From assembly GCF_964355755.1 (NCBI RefSeq), contig NC_092676.1, forward strand, positions 2,650,288-2,714,287: a DNA stretch of 64,000 nt, given 5' to 3'. This DNA comes from Antedon mediterranea. Taxonomy: Eukaryota; Echinodermata; Crinoidea; Comatulida; Antedonidae. Position numbers and translations under genes: made by a program. Position 1 is the stretch's first letter, and the number at the start of each line of letters is the position of its first letter. Below are positions 25,606-36,944 of this stretch, in pieces. The notes under the pieces were generated by a model, which saw only the letters and a program-made list of their open reading frames with translations, searched no databases and had not been told where the DNA came from.

Positions 25606-25834
25606 GAATGTGTACTGTACTACCACTGTATCGTACAGTATACAGCCAATATTATTTTATAGACATCAAATATTAGTGTTTGTCTTCTTTCTGTACAATA
25701 CAATAGGCACAATCGTATTAATTACCCAAAACAACATGGCATCATGAACTTAGTTGGATTTAGTAAATCAGAGAAGATTGTCGTTTAGATCAAGTTGCAC
25801 CGACTTTACTATAATAATTCCATTTCAATTTAAA
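25606..25834. other. Unique DNA after the minisatellite
   Basis: TACAGTA words fade out, then nothing recognisable. Confidence 0.4.
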
Positions 25835-26029
25835 TTACGTAAAACAAAAATATTTATTTATTGAGCTTGGAATAAATGGGTTTCGCTTTAATTCCTGTTG
25901 CGTGTTACTAAAAATAGTACACGACTCCAATTTCCCTTTTCTGAATGCGTCTCTGAATTCCGTGTAACTTGCGTTTTTAAATCCCATGTTTCTTCGATAA
26001 ACTCTCCACCAAATCACGGCTTTAAACAT
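25835..26029 (-). CDS. Weak candidate coding frame, unknown
   Basis: A 64-codon minus-strand frame with a mixed, protein-like composition (for example RDAFRKGKLESCTIFS) and a start preceded by CAATG. AATAAA follows closely on the same strand. No domain is recognised, the length is within chance, and there is no flanking exon evidence. Confidence 0.12.
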   Translation of the reverse strand: MFKAVIWWRVYRRNMGFKNASYTEFRDAFRKGKLESCTIFSNTQQELKRNPFIPSSINKYFCFT

Positions 26030-26439
26030 TGAGCATTAACTTGCATCCTGCTATGTTGTTTCTTGCTTCAAGATAAGAATAAAATATAATTTTAAATATA
26101 GTAAATGACATGAACGTGCCTAACAAAAATTGAATGCTAATAATACAAATCATATGTGTGTCAACATTTGATAAATATTTAGATAAAGATGTATGGAATT
26201 GATGTGCTGTGCGTATTAGACATTTCCTCTTGTTTTAAACTCTGACAAACAATTGAATCACATAAATTTGTTAATCTGAAGAACAGGTTAAGGTATAATA
26301 AACTATTATTATAATATGTATGTTGGGTAATTGTAGGTGAGTGCTCATGAAAGTAGAGTACATTATTCTATAAGCTGTGCATGTATTAATGTTTATATAA
26401 TATGTATATGGATAGATAAGAATTATTATTACAAACAAT
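26030..26439. other. Unique AT-rich DNA
   Basis: Nothing recognised. Confidence 0.5.
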
Positions 26440-26727
26440 TATTAATTTATATATATACTGTATACATATAGCGAAAAAAATAAATTATTTCATGTATAAA
26501 GACAAACTAAACGGTTAATTTGACAGACAACTTGTAAAAATGTTTATACATCAGGTAAAAATTATTATTACAAACAATTAAGTTATATAAAAAAAATATT
26601 TCACAAGACAAAGTAAACGGTTAAATTTAACCAAAAACTCATTTTTTGACGGACAATTTTACCATATGCCGTAAATTACAGATTTTTTCACCTTTTTGCT
26701 TGGACCAATGAACCACAATATATCCTC
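26440..26727 (-). mobile_element. Third copy of the ATTGTCC element, inverted and rearranged
   Basis: On the minus strand GGATATATTGTGG is followed by CTGTAATTTA, ATTGTCCGTCA, GTTTTTGGTTAAATTTAACC and TTTACTTTGTCT, in the same order as in the copy at 11411. A block beginning ATTATTATTACAAACAATTA occurs twice (about 26421 and 26559), so the copy contains a partial internal duplication. Confidence 0.6.
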
Positions 26728-27266
26728 AATTTCTGTGTGTGAAAATGGTTTATAATAATAATACTGATATGAACTTTAATATTAAGGATAATAGACAAAG
26801 GAGATAAGGAACAATGAACAACAAATTGACGAGAATTCCGACCTATTATTTAAAAAAATAAAAAGTACAACTTTTTCTTCTGAAATATATAATTGAAATT
26901 ATGGTAATATTATAATATTTAAAATCAGAATTTTTCTATTCTATTTTCTATTATTGTTTGGTTTTTGTTGGACATATATAAATTATATATTTCCTATTGG
27001 TTTTACCTTCAATTCTACAGCCAATACAGAATACAAACAAAACTTCCTAAACTCATTAAGACTTCCTATATGAAAATAACCATGTCTTTATATTATTTTA
27101 ATGGTTTAAACTCTATAAAAATACATGCATTTACATTGCATTTAATCTTGCTTATCAAAAAGTGTGATCCGTGCATTGTGACCCATTCTGCGTTGCTAAT
27201 AATGAACAAGTGGAGTCACAAGGTCACTCGGCAACTGATCACCCATTTTGGATATAACTCTGTATC
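26728..27266. other. Unique AT-rich DNA
   Basis: No gene recognised. The frame at 26965 is low-complexity. Confidence 0.5.
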
Positions 27267-27530
27267 TCATAAGTGAGACCGTTTGTTATTGTCGGATTCC
27301 TTGTCTTCTCTCATTCCATCGCCAGAATAATAACTCATTTTGCATGTCTGATAAATGAAGGTAATAAATTCGTTGTCGGACGTTATCTTATTTAGAATGT
27401 ATGTCCCAATGTCAGGAGGGGCTGCACGGGTTGTTCGCGAATCAATTCCTTTACCTGTCTGTCCGTCTGTTACAAGTTCATCATCGGGGTGAACACCAAC
27501 ATAACCTATATAATGTTTGTATGTCAACAA
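27267..27530 (-). CDS. Candidate coding segment, unknown product
   Basis: An 87-codon minus-strand frame in a locally GC-richer patch (about 27170-27540). Its translation has balanced composition, including YIGYVGVHPDDELVTDGQ and SDNEFITFIYQTC, with all residue classes present and no low-complexity runs. A potential donor (CAG/gtaaag) lies inside the frame and an AG acceptor precedes the GGTTATGTTGG segment. No domain is recognised and no partner exons are visible, so it may be a decayed gene, an exon or chance. Confidence 0.2.
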   Translation of the reverse strand: MLTYKHYIGYVGVHPDDELVTDGQTGKGIDSRTTRAAPPDIGTYILNKITSDNEFITFIYQTCKMSYYSGDGMREDKESDNNKRSHL

Positions 27531-28015
27531 GGGGAAACATTAAAACAAAAAAAAGAGCATTAATTGTCGATAGTTCATGAGTCGTACGTCTACATTGATG
27601 AGCCTATTCTTACTTACTACTAATGCTATTTAATACGCAACTCGTACATTGCATATTTTAAGTGCAGTTAGGATGAAAGTTGAAGCTCTTAATAATAAAT
27701 ATTGATGATAATGGTGAACATTTACTTCTGTATTTCCAATTTAATTTTTCAAAGGAATTTTAAAATCTTTGTTTATTTCCCGGCCATTTCGATTACCGCT
27801 TTGCATTTTAATTTAACCTTTTTAAATCATTTTCAGTATTTTGACTTTTGTTTGAATGTTCACTTAAAGATTTTATATTGATTTATTTGTATAATATTTT
27901 AATTAGATATTTATAATAATTAGTATTATTTATTCTCAATTTATTATTCTACATTATTTAGGCAAATATTAAAATTTAATACTTTTAATATATAATAATT
28001 ATGTTCATATTATTA
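27531..28015. other. Unique AT-rich DNA
   Basis: Nothing recognised. Confidence 0.5.
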
Positions 28016-28337
28016 TTAAGCTCCATGTCCACACTATCAAACTTTGTGACAAAATGTGATGTCATACCATTACCATTTTTAAGCATGTCACTACCACATT
28101 TGGGCACATCACACAGGCCTTGTCTTTTAAGGCGAGTGAGTGCGATCACTCACCTAACACACTCCTGAACTGCCCTTGAGGAGTGCAATTTACAACACGC
28201 TTAAATTTAGTAAACTTCTACACACGAAAATACAAACAGCACACCTACAGCACCCCTGAATTTATTGAGGAGTGCAATTTGTAGCACATCTATCATTTTC
28301 ACAAACTAGTTTGATAGTGTACTGTAGGCACAGCTTT
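28016..28337. mobile_element. TTAA-family MITE with an internal insertion
   Basis: Left end TTAAGCTC..CCACACTATCAAAC, right end AACTAGTTTGATAGTG..GCACAGCTTTT. The internal ACTACCACATTTGGGCACATC motif is present. About 181 bp (roughly 28115-28295) unrelated to the family consensus sits before the right arm. That insert carries the palindrome GTGAGTGCGATCACTCAC and a duplicated GAGGAGTGCAATTT word. Confidence 0.8.
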
Positions 28338-28663
28338 TTTACTATTACTACAATAATCTTTGATTTATACCAATATAACAATAATATTTGTTATAATACA
28401 GTATCTATGCAGAAAATAAATTACTAACATTTGCACTCTGAATGTACTGTATAGATTTTCCAGATACTGAGTGTATGTATGAGCAATGGCATAAGTGGGA
28501 GGGGGGAGGTGTTAACGTATTAAAGATAAATAGCAACAATTCAGGGTGGTTGCCAACAAGTAAAGAGTGGGTGTAAAAAAGCTTTGCATGAAGGCTATAA
28601 ATTAGAGATGGTTGAGACAAATGTTAGAAGGTGCCAACAAATTAAGGATGGATGGAAACATCC
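28338..28663. other. Unique spacer between two MITEs
   Basis: No gene recognised. Contains a purine run GGGAGGGGGGAGG near 28500. Confidence 0.45.
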
Positions 28664-29067
28664 TTAAGCTCACTGTCCACACTGTCAAACTTCCTCTGAT
28701 ACAAAAAAAAAATGAGATGTGCCCATATTTGGACATGATGATGTCATACCACTACCATAAAACATTTAATTACTTTCTTTATGATAATTGCTATGGTATT
28801 GATTTACCTATAATTTTAGCTAATTGTGTTGTTTAATTAATTATCTATATAAATTATATTTATTGATTCAATCCTGTTATGGGTGACTTTGGTCGCTGTT
28901 GGATGAAGATGAAATAAAATAAAAAACAAAAAATAAATATTTAAGCATAATACTACAATATTTACAGTAAGCATATCACTACTACCATATTTAAGCATAT
29001 CACTACCATATTTGGGCACATCACACTTCTTTTGTCAAACTAGTTTGATAGTGTAGACAGATCTTAA
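28664..29067. mobile_element. TTAA-family MITE split by a retroposon insertion
   Basis: Bounded by TTAA at 28664 and 29064. Left CTGTCCACACTGTCAAAC, right AGTTTGATAGTGTAGACAG. The body CCATATTTAAGCATATCACTA is interrupted at 28770-28938 (see separate entry). Confidence 0.88.
28770..28938 (+). mobile_element. Retroposon tail inserted in a MITE, 6 bp target duplication
   Basis: The insert ends in GTCGCTGTTGGATGAAGATG followed by an A-rich run with AAATAAAT. It is flanked by ATTTAA at 28764-28769 and 28939-28944, and ATTTAA is the intact family sequence at that spot. A related 3' end (CATCGCTGTTGGTTGACAAC plus A-rich tail) is at 52400-52478. Confidence 0.65.
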
Positions 29068-29913
29068 CAGTATGCTGTAATAGTAGTACTACATTAGGAG
29101 AAGTTAATCTGTTTGCGGATCTAAGGTGGGACACTAACAAAATTACAATGCAAAAAGATATTAAAATATTAGGTTAGGTTCAACACTTTTTTGACAATTT
29201 TTAGACTAAAACAATGTTATTTTTAGAGCTGTAAGTTTTTATCAACATCGTGCATTTAGTAATATTGGTAAGAATAAGATTATAATGATTTATATCACAT
29301 TTGCCACGTTGTCATTTATTTTTATGCTAAAAAATTAAACCGAGTTTAAAAAAAGTGACATAATCTTAACCAGACCAGCAAATAGTCAGAAACAAATATA
29401 GGCTGACCTGTGTGTAAAGGTCGATTGAGTTAATTCATCATTAGTAACATTGTAATAAGCAGATGTGCTTAATAATAAGATCTACTGTCCTGCTTGTTTT
29501 TATGTTGCTCCTCGTTAAGAGTGGATCATGATGAAGATTACACAAAATGCATTACTAGTTACTTAAACATAAGTCTTAAGAATTAAATGAAGGGTTATAC
29601 TATACATACTACTAGTGTATGTGAACATTGCTTCGTATTGTCGTTTTATTGGGAAATAGAGAATTATGTATATGAAGAAATCAATTAGAACATTGTCACT
29701 CTTACAAGGATATATTTATTCAGAAATTACTAATTAGTATTAATAATACATTAACATTGTATTAAATACTGTTTAATTATCATTATTGCAAATTGTGAAA
29801 ATACATTTTGCTCTTTTAAATTTTAATGAAAAGACTGTTCTTGAAAGATAATGTTACAAAAATAAAAATTCTGTGACTTAATAAATTCTTTTTCCAAACA
29901 CAAGAACTCTTGA
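29068..29913. other. Mostly unique DNA, one dispersed-repeat fragment
   Basis: 29112-29200 (GCGGATCTAAGGTGGGAC, AATTACAATGCAAAAAGAT) belongs to the same dispersed family as 40624-40731. The rest is unremarkable. Confidence 0.4.
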
Positions 29914-30143
29914 CTAACCTACGTTCACACTGAACCCGTATTCGGTCAGACGTCCAGAGATAATTCTGGGCCACATATTTGTTTGTCCATTCACACATGT
30001 ATGTTTTGTATAGGAATCCAAAAGTATATAGAAATCCATAGTTAATGCGAACTGTTCTATTATTAAACAATAAACCCATTTCTCCACATTTTATTCCCCA
30101 GACACTGTACAGGAATCTAGGCTCAGTGTGAAACGTAGCTTAA
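29914..30143. mobile_element. Small inverted-repeat element, possible TTAA target
   Basis: Left TAACCTACGTTCACACTGA and right CTCAGTGTGAAACGTAGC are inverse copies over about 20 bp. The right edge is followed by TTAA at 30140; the left edge reads CTAAC, one change away from TTAA. About 230 bp, no transposase. Confidence 0.65.
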
Positions 30144-32360
30144 ACTAAAACAATTTTAAAACAGTCTTTACTAACAACAAAATGAATACGGTAGTGTAAA
30201 TGAATGCATAGAAACTTACTATAATACTAATACTGTACGAGTTTGCAAACAATTGTGCAAAATATATTACATTTTCATTGATTTTATTTTGAAGCACTTT
30301 GTATAACATCTGACTTCCTGTAATATATTAGCAGCAAATTGTGTAAATGATTACTGCTTTACACTTATATATTATAATCTATATAACACTATTATTATTA
30401 GACAATAGAATAGAAATATTTTTGTTGTTGAAATATTTATAAAAAAAATATTAGAATTAAATTTGAACATTTACAGTATTCAATAAAATATTATAAACAT
30501 AATAAAAAAACACGTAATGCAAATGAATGAATGAACATTTTATTTTTTTATTTATTTAGTAATTTGACCAATCACAAGTGACGAATCATTCAAATTATGG
30601 CTTGTGATTGGTCAAAGTGCTCGTGTTTGCATCCTTGTGGGAATTAATTAATTTTGTAGATTTTGTTCTCAACAATAATGTTTATTGTATGATATGAAAT
30701 ACATTCACCTTTTTATTAGAGTAAAAAACAGTCTTTATTTTGTTTAGTTTTACCTAAAATGAAAAATTAAATTTGCATCCCCATTGGATCAGTTGTTCTA
30801 ATTACATAGAATTCAGCAGATATTGATTCTTGTACTTTAAGTTTGTTAAAGAAAATTGACTAGATTTCAAGATATGACTGTAATTAAAAACACAATACGT
30901 ATTTGTTCAATGCAGCTGTCTTAGAAGATACGATAGAAAATGAGTTTGTTTGAATTAGACAGAAGCAGCCTTATCTCTAGCGTGTATTGTGTTTCATGCA
31001 TGCAGCCCTATATCTTAAGGGTGTGTCCGCATCAAATTATGTTTCATATAAGCAGTCCTATATCTTAAGGTTGTGTTCGCATCAAATAATTTTCTAGTTG
31101 CTTTGTTTGAATTATAATAGATATTTGAACATTTTTCGTTTGTTTTCAACCATTGAATAAATGAACTTAATATCCATTTTCTGATTTAGGTGAAATGTCT
31201 AAATACCTAAAAAACTTCTCATCACTATTCTTGAGTTGAAATTATTGCAAAAAAAGTTTTGTGAAATGCACACTTGTTTTGATACAAATATTCCATTGTT
31301 AAACAGGCAACAACAACAACGCAACATCCCATCTAAAGGACAAGATAATTGTTTTTCAGCTAAAATTCCCTTTTAATTTTATTTACTACATTGTTTGAAC
31401 AGCAATCTTTGTTTTTAGTATAATAGAAAAATGAAATTTGTAAACGTTTTGTTTTCCCGGAGCGAACTAGAAAGTTTTTATTTAATATAAGACTAACTTA
31501 AAACTGAATGTTTAAATGACATTATATATATTGCTATTAAACTGTGTTATAGTGTACATTACAACATAAAGTTGTATGATATGTGGTCTAGTTGGGTTTT
31601 ATCATATAAACATCTTCTATTGGGTTCAAAAGTATACGTTGCAGAACTAATAAAACAACATTTTCCAGAAAGAAACTCAATTATACGTGAACATACGGTG
31701 TTTATATACTTTATATAGTATTTCTAAAAGCGCAAAACAATGTAGAGACAATTTCAGTAGACAGTGAATAAGGTATTATTAAAGCGCCTTGAAATGATTC
31801 TGTAATGTAATGACAGTCCTTTTGGGCCTAGCCTGAAACACTCTGGAATGTGGGTCCAATTTCGACAATATATAGTTCTAACATTGTCAAGCATACATAA
31901 TGCTACGCCTGAAATCAGATCTGATACAAGATGCTTTACACAACCCACAGCTTCTATTAGTATTAACCTTCCATTGTTTATATAAGGGTGGGGAACCAAG
32001 ACTTGACAAAAACTTATTCTACTTCGAAACCTAGATCTTCTATTCTTTTGTTTTGTTTAACACAATATATAACAATGCTTTGACGTATTGATATTTCAAT
32101 AGAATTTTCTTTAAAGAACTTAAGTCAATATTCATGGCCTATTTTGATCTAACGTTTCCTTAAAAGGAAACAAAATTCTTTAATTAGAGTTATTTTTTGA
32201 AATTTTTTTAAAGTTTGTTTGTGTTTTTTTTTCAATACAAAATGAAAAAAAAAAAGCAGTGAAGTTGAGAGGAATTTATTCGGACAAAAAGTTTTATTTA
32301 AATATTTATCTTAAAAATTTACAATAGTATTCCTTTGTTTAAATTTAGCATAAATAAGGT
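30144..32360. other. Long unique AT-rich stretch
   Basis: Contains the CCAAT inverted repeat at 30563-30616. A minus-strand frame at 31754-31999 is balanced in composition but has no recognised domain. Otherwise nothing recognisable. Confidence 0.45.
30563..30616. repeat. Perfect 16 bp inverted repeat carrying CCAAT boxes
   Basis: TTTGACCAATCACAAG (30563-30578) and its exact inverse CTTGTGATTGGTCAAA (30601-30616) with a 22 bp spacer. Each arm holds a CCAAT core on opposite strands. It may be a paired NF-Y-type site or a remnant of an element's termini; function not shown. Confidence 0.7.
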
Positions 32361-32603
32361 GGGATTATACTTAAGCATGGGCTTATACTCGAGCATGGGC
32401 TTATACTTGAGCATGGACTTATACTCGAGCATGGACTTATACTCGAGCATGGACTTATAAGCGAACATAGGCTTATACTCAAGCATGGGCTTATACTCAA
32501 ACATGGACTTATAAGCGAGCATAGGCTTATCCTCAAGCATGGGCTTACTCGAGCATGGGCTTATTTTCAAGCATGAGACTAAACTTGAGCATAAGCTTAT
32601 ACT
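32361..32603. repeat. 18 bp minisatellite, about 13 copies
   Basis: Unit GAGCATGGGCTTATACTC with variants (GGACTTATACTC, ATAGGCTTATAAGC). Eighteen is a multiple of three, so frames stay open; the apparent minus-strand proteins are simple hexapeptide-like repeats and are not genes. Single related units occur near 53695 and 56825. Confidence 0.93.
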
Positions 32604-33567
32604 TGGTTACAGTAATATGTTCAATGTCAGTTGACTTTAAATTGTATTTCGTATTATATTTTCAAACAAATTCAAGACGGGAAAAAAATAACTGTTTTGT
32701 CGAAAAGCACATAAATAAATTACACGTTTCCATATCGGTGTTCTAATCGAAGAAAGCAAGCAAAGCAATCCAGTACATTAGATTGTCAATGTTTGATATA
32801 TTTTATCTTACCATCTTTTTATACATTTATTAAATTTATATAGTTCAGTGAGATATATTACATAGAGAGGAAGTATACCAGGTAACAGAGAAGTTTATAT
32901 GAATATAAGATTAAAAATGGAGTGAGTATACTAACAAAAAAAAAGGAAACAACGTAGCTTTGATAACTGTTAGAAATAAATATTGTTTTATATTTGGCAT
33001 GATTTTTATCTTTTTCACCTGGTGAGCCAGTGAAAGACTTCATTGAAAATATCACTGAAAATTATTGTCTATAATAAATTATTTTAATAGTAATAAGTAA
33101 ATCTCTGCAATGGCTAAAATTGTAACAGTTTTTTCGTTAAAAAATAATTTATGTTTTAAAATGCCAAAAAGTGTAAATATCCTCCTTGTTCAGTTCTTGT
33201 GACATTGTGACTTGTTATTTTATATTGAAACGTCAAATTTATAAACCTGTCAAATTTTATTTTTCCATTGTTATAGGCAGATGAGTCAGGCTTCATTGTT
33301 AATTTTAAATTCAAGGACTTTTATATAAAAACATAAAACGTCATCATGCTTATATCATGAAATAATAATAAGTGTTACAATGGAAATATTGTTATTTATA
33401 CAAATGAACATTGTATAGTAGTATAGTAACACTTTTCTTTTTTATTAGTAAAATTTACAGAAAAATGCCAATTGTTAAGAAACCATTACTCCATGGTTAA
33501 ACTAAAGAACATCATATACTATATAATGTGTATAAATTAAATTAATATATAATACAGAAAAAATATA
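32604..33567. other. Unique AT-rich DNA
   Basis: Nothing recognised. Confidence 0.5.
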
Positions 33568-33794
33568 AAATACATAATAGAAAAATAACGCTTAAAAAAG
33601 AACGACGTTTCGACTCCATCATGGGGTCATTATCAAGTCCAATGAATGACATTTTGTTGTTTAAATGTCATTCATTGGATTTGATAATGACCCCATGATG
33701 GAGTATTAATTTCATTCATTGGATTTGATAATGACCCCATGATGGAGTCAAAACGTCGTTCTTTTTGAAGCGTTATTTTTCTATTGTGTATTTA
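33568..33794. mobile_element. Inverted tails of a Penelope-like or related retroelement
   Basis: Left arm (33568-33653) is the inverse of the right arm (33662-33794). Both read, outward, ATTCATTGGA, TTGATAATGACCCCATGATG, GAGTC, GAAACGTCGTTC, then AAGCGTTATTTTTCTATT. The right arm repeats its first block, so a ~50 bp segment is present twice. TGATAATGA..GAGTCGAAAC resembles a weakened hammerhead core of the type carried in Penelope-like element tails. No coding part is present. Confidence 0.5.
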
Positions 33795-33976
33795 CAATAA
33801 ACAAACTCTCATTCAAAATATAAAAAACAAAGTATAATAAAAACAATGTAATACAAATACAATAATAGGGGTATTGTTTTTTTTTTCAATAATCTTTTTT
33901 CCGTTAAGGTGACTTTAAACCACCTAAGAATAGAAAGCTTGAAAAAATTTGTTTAAAAAGTAAAAAATAGGAATAA

Positions 33977-34054
33977 TGCACAACCTAAGATTAGAACTTA
34001 GACTCTTCATCTTGATATGCAGATGCCCTACCATTAGACCACTATAAGAATATC
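33977..34054 (-). repeat. tRNA-like sequence, decayed SINE head
   Basis: On the minus strand TAGTGGTCTAATGGTAGGG resembles an A box and AAGTTCTAATCTTAGG a B box/T arm. CATCT/AGATG can form an anticodon stem, with an irregular loop. It lacks a clean acceptor stem, so a SINE remnant or tRNA pseudogene is more likely than a working tRNA. Confidence 0.45.
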
Positions 34055-36034
34055 ATTGTACAACTAATTTCGTAAAATCTAAAAGATTGTAAGGAGTAGA
34101 ACAATAAAGCTTTTATCTTTAGAAAAAAATTATTGTCAACTATCAAACAATAGATGCATTGTTGTATGAACAATTTATTATCTTTGACAATACAGGAAAT
34201 TAGTTTTTCAATAGCCCTCTGATGTGATTTAAGAGACTTGGTAAACCTTTTTTGAAAATCCTACTTTGTTCCTCCCGCCGCCTCTGTGTCAGCATGTCAT
34301 ATTATTGTATTGTTCTAGAACACCTTAGCAGAGCCCCCAAGGATACCTGTACACATCTGAAGTTGCTCTCCTATCATCTGTGTATTATTTAAGCAGCAAC
34401 CTTGGGGCAAAATACAGGCTATTTACAACATTCCTGTTCGCATTCTTCAGATAATCACTTTCATATGGGGTAACAATAACTTGCTGTGTTAGCATTGTGT
34501 GCTTGCGCATAAGACCCAATTATTGTGGCTTACCAACTGGCTGGATGCCTGGCCATACAAGGTAATCAAGAAAGGTGGGCAGGGCCTATGTTCTTCTTCT
34601 ATTGAATCTTAAATGAGGTGAAATTTAGCTGTTGTATTAAACCACTGTCACATTAGTATCTGGATGTTAAAAATTAAATGTTGTAGTTGGCCAGGCTGTA
34701 ATTGGTCTCCCACTCAGGGACTTAATTAAAGCAACGGGTCATTAATTTTCCACATCCCTAGGCTATCGCTCCGTTTCTACTCTGTTGTTTTTCACGTATA
34801 ATGGTCTTTTGTTAATTACACAGTATAATAAGGATGGCAAAGCACTATCTCTTGTCGGGTGTACAGTTTTGTATGCTTTGCTTGTGTTGCCTAATTCGTT
34901 GTTATTTCTCCTGTGGGTAGGCAGATACCCACTAATCACTGGCACTCCGTTAACCTTGTTTTATAATTAATTTATATAATTGCACAATCGATTCAACTTG
35001 AAATATTGTTTAGTTCAAAAAGCTATTTATTTTTGGTAGCAGATCTTCTTGGCAATGATGATTTCTGATGGCCTGTCATTCACTTGATTGAATACCGTAT
35101 TATGGACGCAACCCGTTAAATCCTGACCTCAAATTGATTGATATCATTAAAAATTAATTTTATCTGCATATAAATTCATACTTAATTGTTTATGATTTTC
35201 TTTGTTATACTATAATCATACATTATGCAAATATCATTTTATCTATCAAAATTAATATTTGATAGTATAATTCATTTTAAACAATGTTTTCTTTCATATT
35301 TGACAGGCATAGATAAACTCATATTTTATCTTATTTCTCCATGTTAAAATAAAAAAAAAAAAAAAAATTAATCCATTCGCCTTAAGAAACTTCTGTTATT
35401 TCCGAGTTTAACCCTTTTTCTATAAAATGTATAATTTAAAATGGATAAATATGCTGTATATATTATAAATATTAGTAATTATTTTTATTATTCAAAATGT
35501 TAGTTTTTTAATAGAAAAGCTACAGCAGTTTTATTTCCTCATTTTATGATCACCAAATTAACCTATAAAAGTTGTTTTGTCCTTTTTTTTTTGTTCTTTT
35601 TGATTGGGTTGCGTGCCCGACAGATATACCTGTTCATGCCTCGTGACTTGGAAAATTGGTGCATAGGAATCTATCACCGTTGTCATACAATAATTATTTA
35701 TTCTACCTAATAATCAAAAAGCTGATATAATACATCCACATACCAGCTATTGTGCATAGTTAGACCTGAATGATTGCACTGAACAATGAATGTTTTCCTT
35801 TGTATTTTCCTATTCATTTACAACAAAAGAGTCTTGTTAAATGGAATTTTGTAGTGGGGCCTAGCTTTAGGACTTTTATTTATTTCAAGAGGTTCTTTTA
35901 TTGTTTAGTATTTCATTGTACTTTTCGGATTACAAGACTTTTTATAGTTCTTGACAATGACAACTATACTTTATGCAGATGAACGCTGTTTTATTTTGTA
36001 ATAAATATATAATTCATAGTTACAATCATTGTAC
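34055..36034. other. Unique DNA with a possible regulatory island
   Basis: From about 34260 to 34980 the sequence is much less AT-biased than its surroundings, with TAATTA and TTAATTAA words and few simple repeats. No credible coding frame is seen. Conserved non-coding DNA is possible. A 21-base poly-A lies near 35347. Confidence 0.3.
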
Positions 36035-36400
36035 AGTTAGATCCCATTGAGGGACACATTAAGGACTCGAAAAGGGTCCCCTTAATAGAGGTATCTTTTA
36101 ATAATAATAATAATAACATTTATTTCCACAAATAATAAAACAAAATACAGAGTAACATAATAAATATACAACCGATAATGAACATAATTAATATATAATG
36201 CAAGAAAAGAAATATATAAGTGGAAAAGGGACGCCACAGCAAGCAAGTTTTAAATTGTGCGCCCCTCTAAATTTAGCGAAACAACTAGAATCTGAATAGG
36301 GGTTGGCTGGCTGTAGTGTTAAAACATAATATGTTTCCCCTTGTCCTTTCATAGGAAAATGTCTCTTTAATAGGATGTCCCTTAATAATAGCACTGTCTC
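36035..36400. repeat. GTCCCC-type element split by a retroposon-like insert
   Basis: Left part GAGGGACACATTAAGGACTC and GGTCCCCTTAATAGAGGTA; right part ATGTCTCTTTAATAGG and ATGTCCCTTAATAATAG. Between them, about 36095-36345, lies a segment starting AATAATAATAATAATAACAT, i.e. the A/T-rich tail of a minus-strand retroposon, followed by GC-richer sequence with GTGCGCCCCTCTAAATTTAG. Confidence 0.55.
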
Positions 36401-36944
36401 TGAGAATTATCTATTTTCTCTTCCCCCATTGTCTTTAAATTCAAACTACTTCGTATTTATATAAACTGTTGTTTTTTGCTACTTTTCTGTCAGTCAGATA
36501 TTGATAAAAAACAAGAATACTGGCCCATTATTCTTCATAATCCGAGGCGTATCCTTCGGGAATTTGATTGATTTAATCATGACGACGTAGGTGATTGAAA
36601 AATACATTGTTCGATGTTTCAGTGACCTGAAAAGGATAAAATTAGACAGATAAAGTGATCGATGCCCTTGACACTGTCAGCTATGCTGGAAATGTGTTTG
36701 AAGATATGAAGCATGTCGCATTATTTTGTTGTGTTTTACATAAAATATGTACTAATAACTATTATCATTAGGCTACGAATGATCAGTTTAAAATTTTAAT
36801 ACTATAGAACATTGATGTTCCTACTTAAGGTTATTCTAACAGAAGTCCTCAAAAGTTGAAGGTAAAAATACAACAATTGTACAACTGGGGGAAAACAGTA
36901 CATTCAAGTTCTAAAAATAAAATGTATAGGAAGTTATGTGCTTG
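36401..36944. other. Unique DNA
   Basis: Nothing recognised. Confidence 0.5.

Noticed and set aside
25121-25747. Longest open frame in the window (208 codons)
   Set aside because: It runs through a 31/35 bp minisatellite and its translation is a chain of repeats of the same short peptide. The frame is a by-product of the array.
32319-32570. Minus-strand repeat protein of Met/Leu/Lys-rich hexamers
   Set aside because: It is the translation of an 18 bp minisatellite, with a second overlapping frame equally open.
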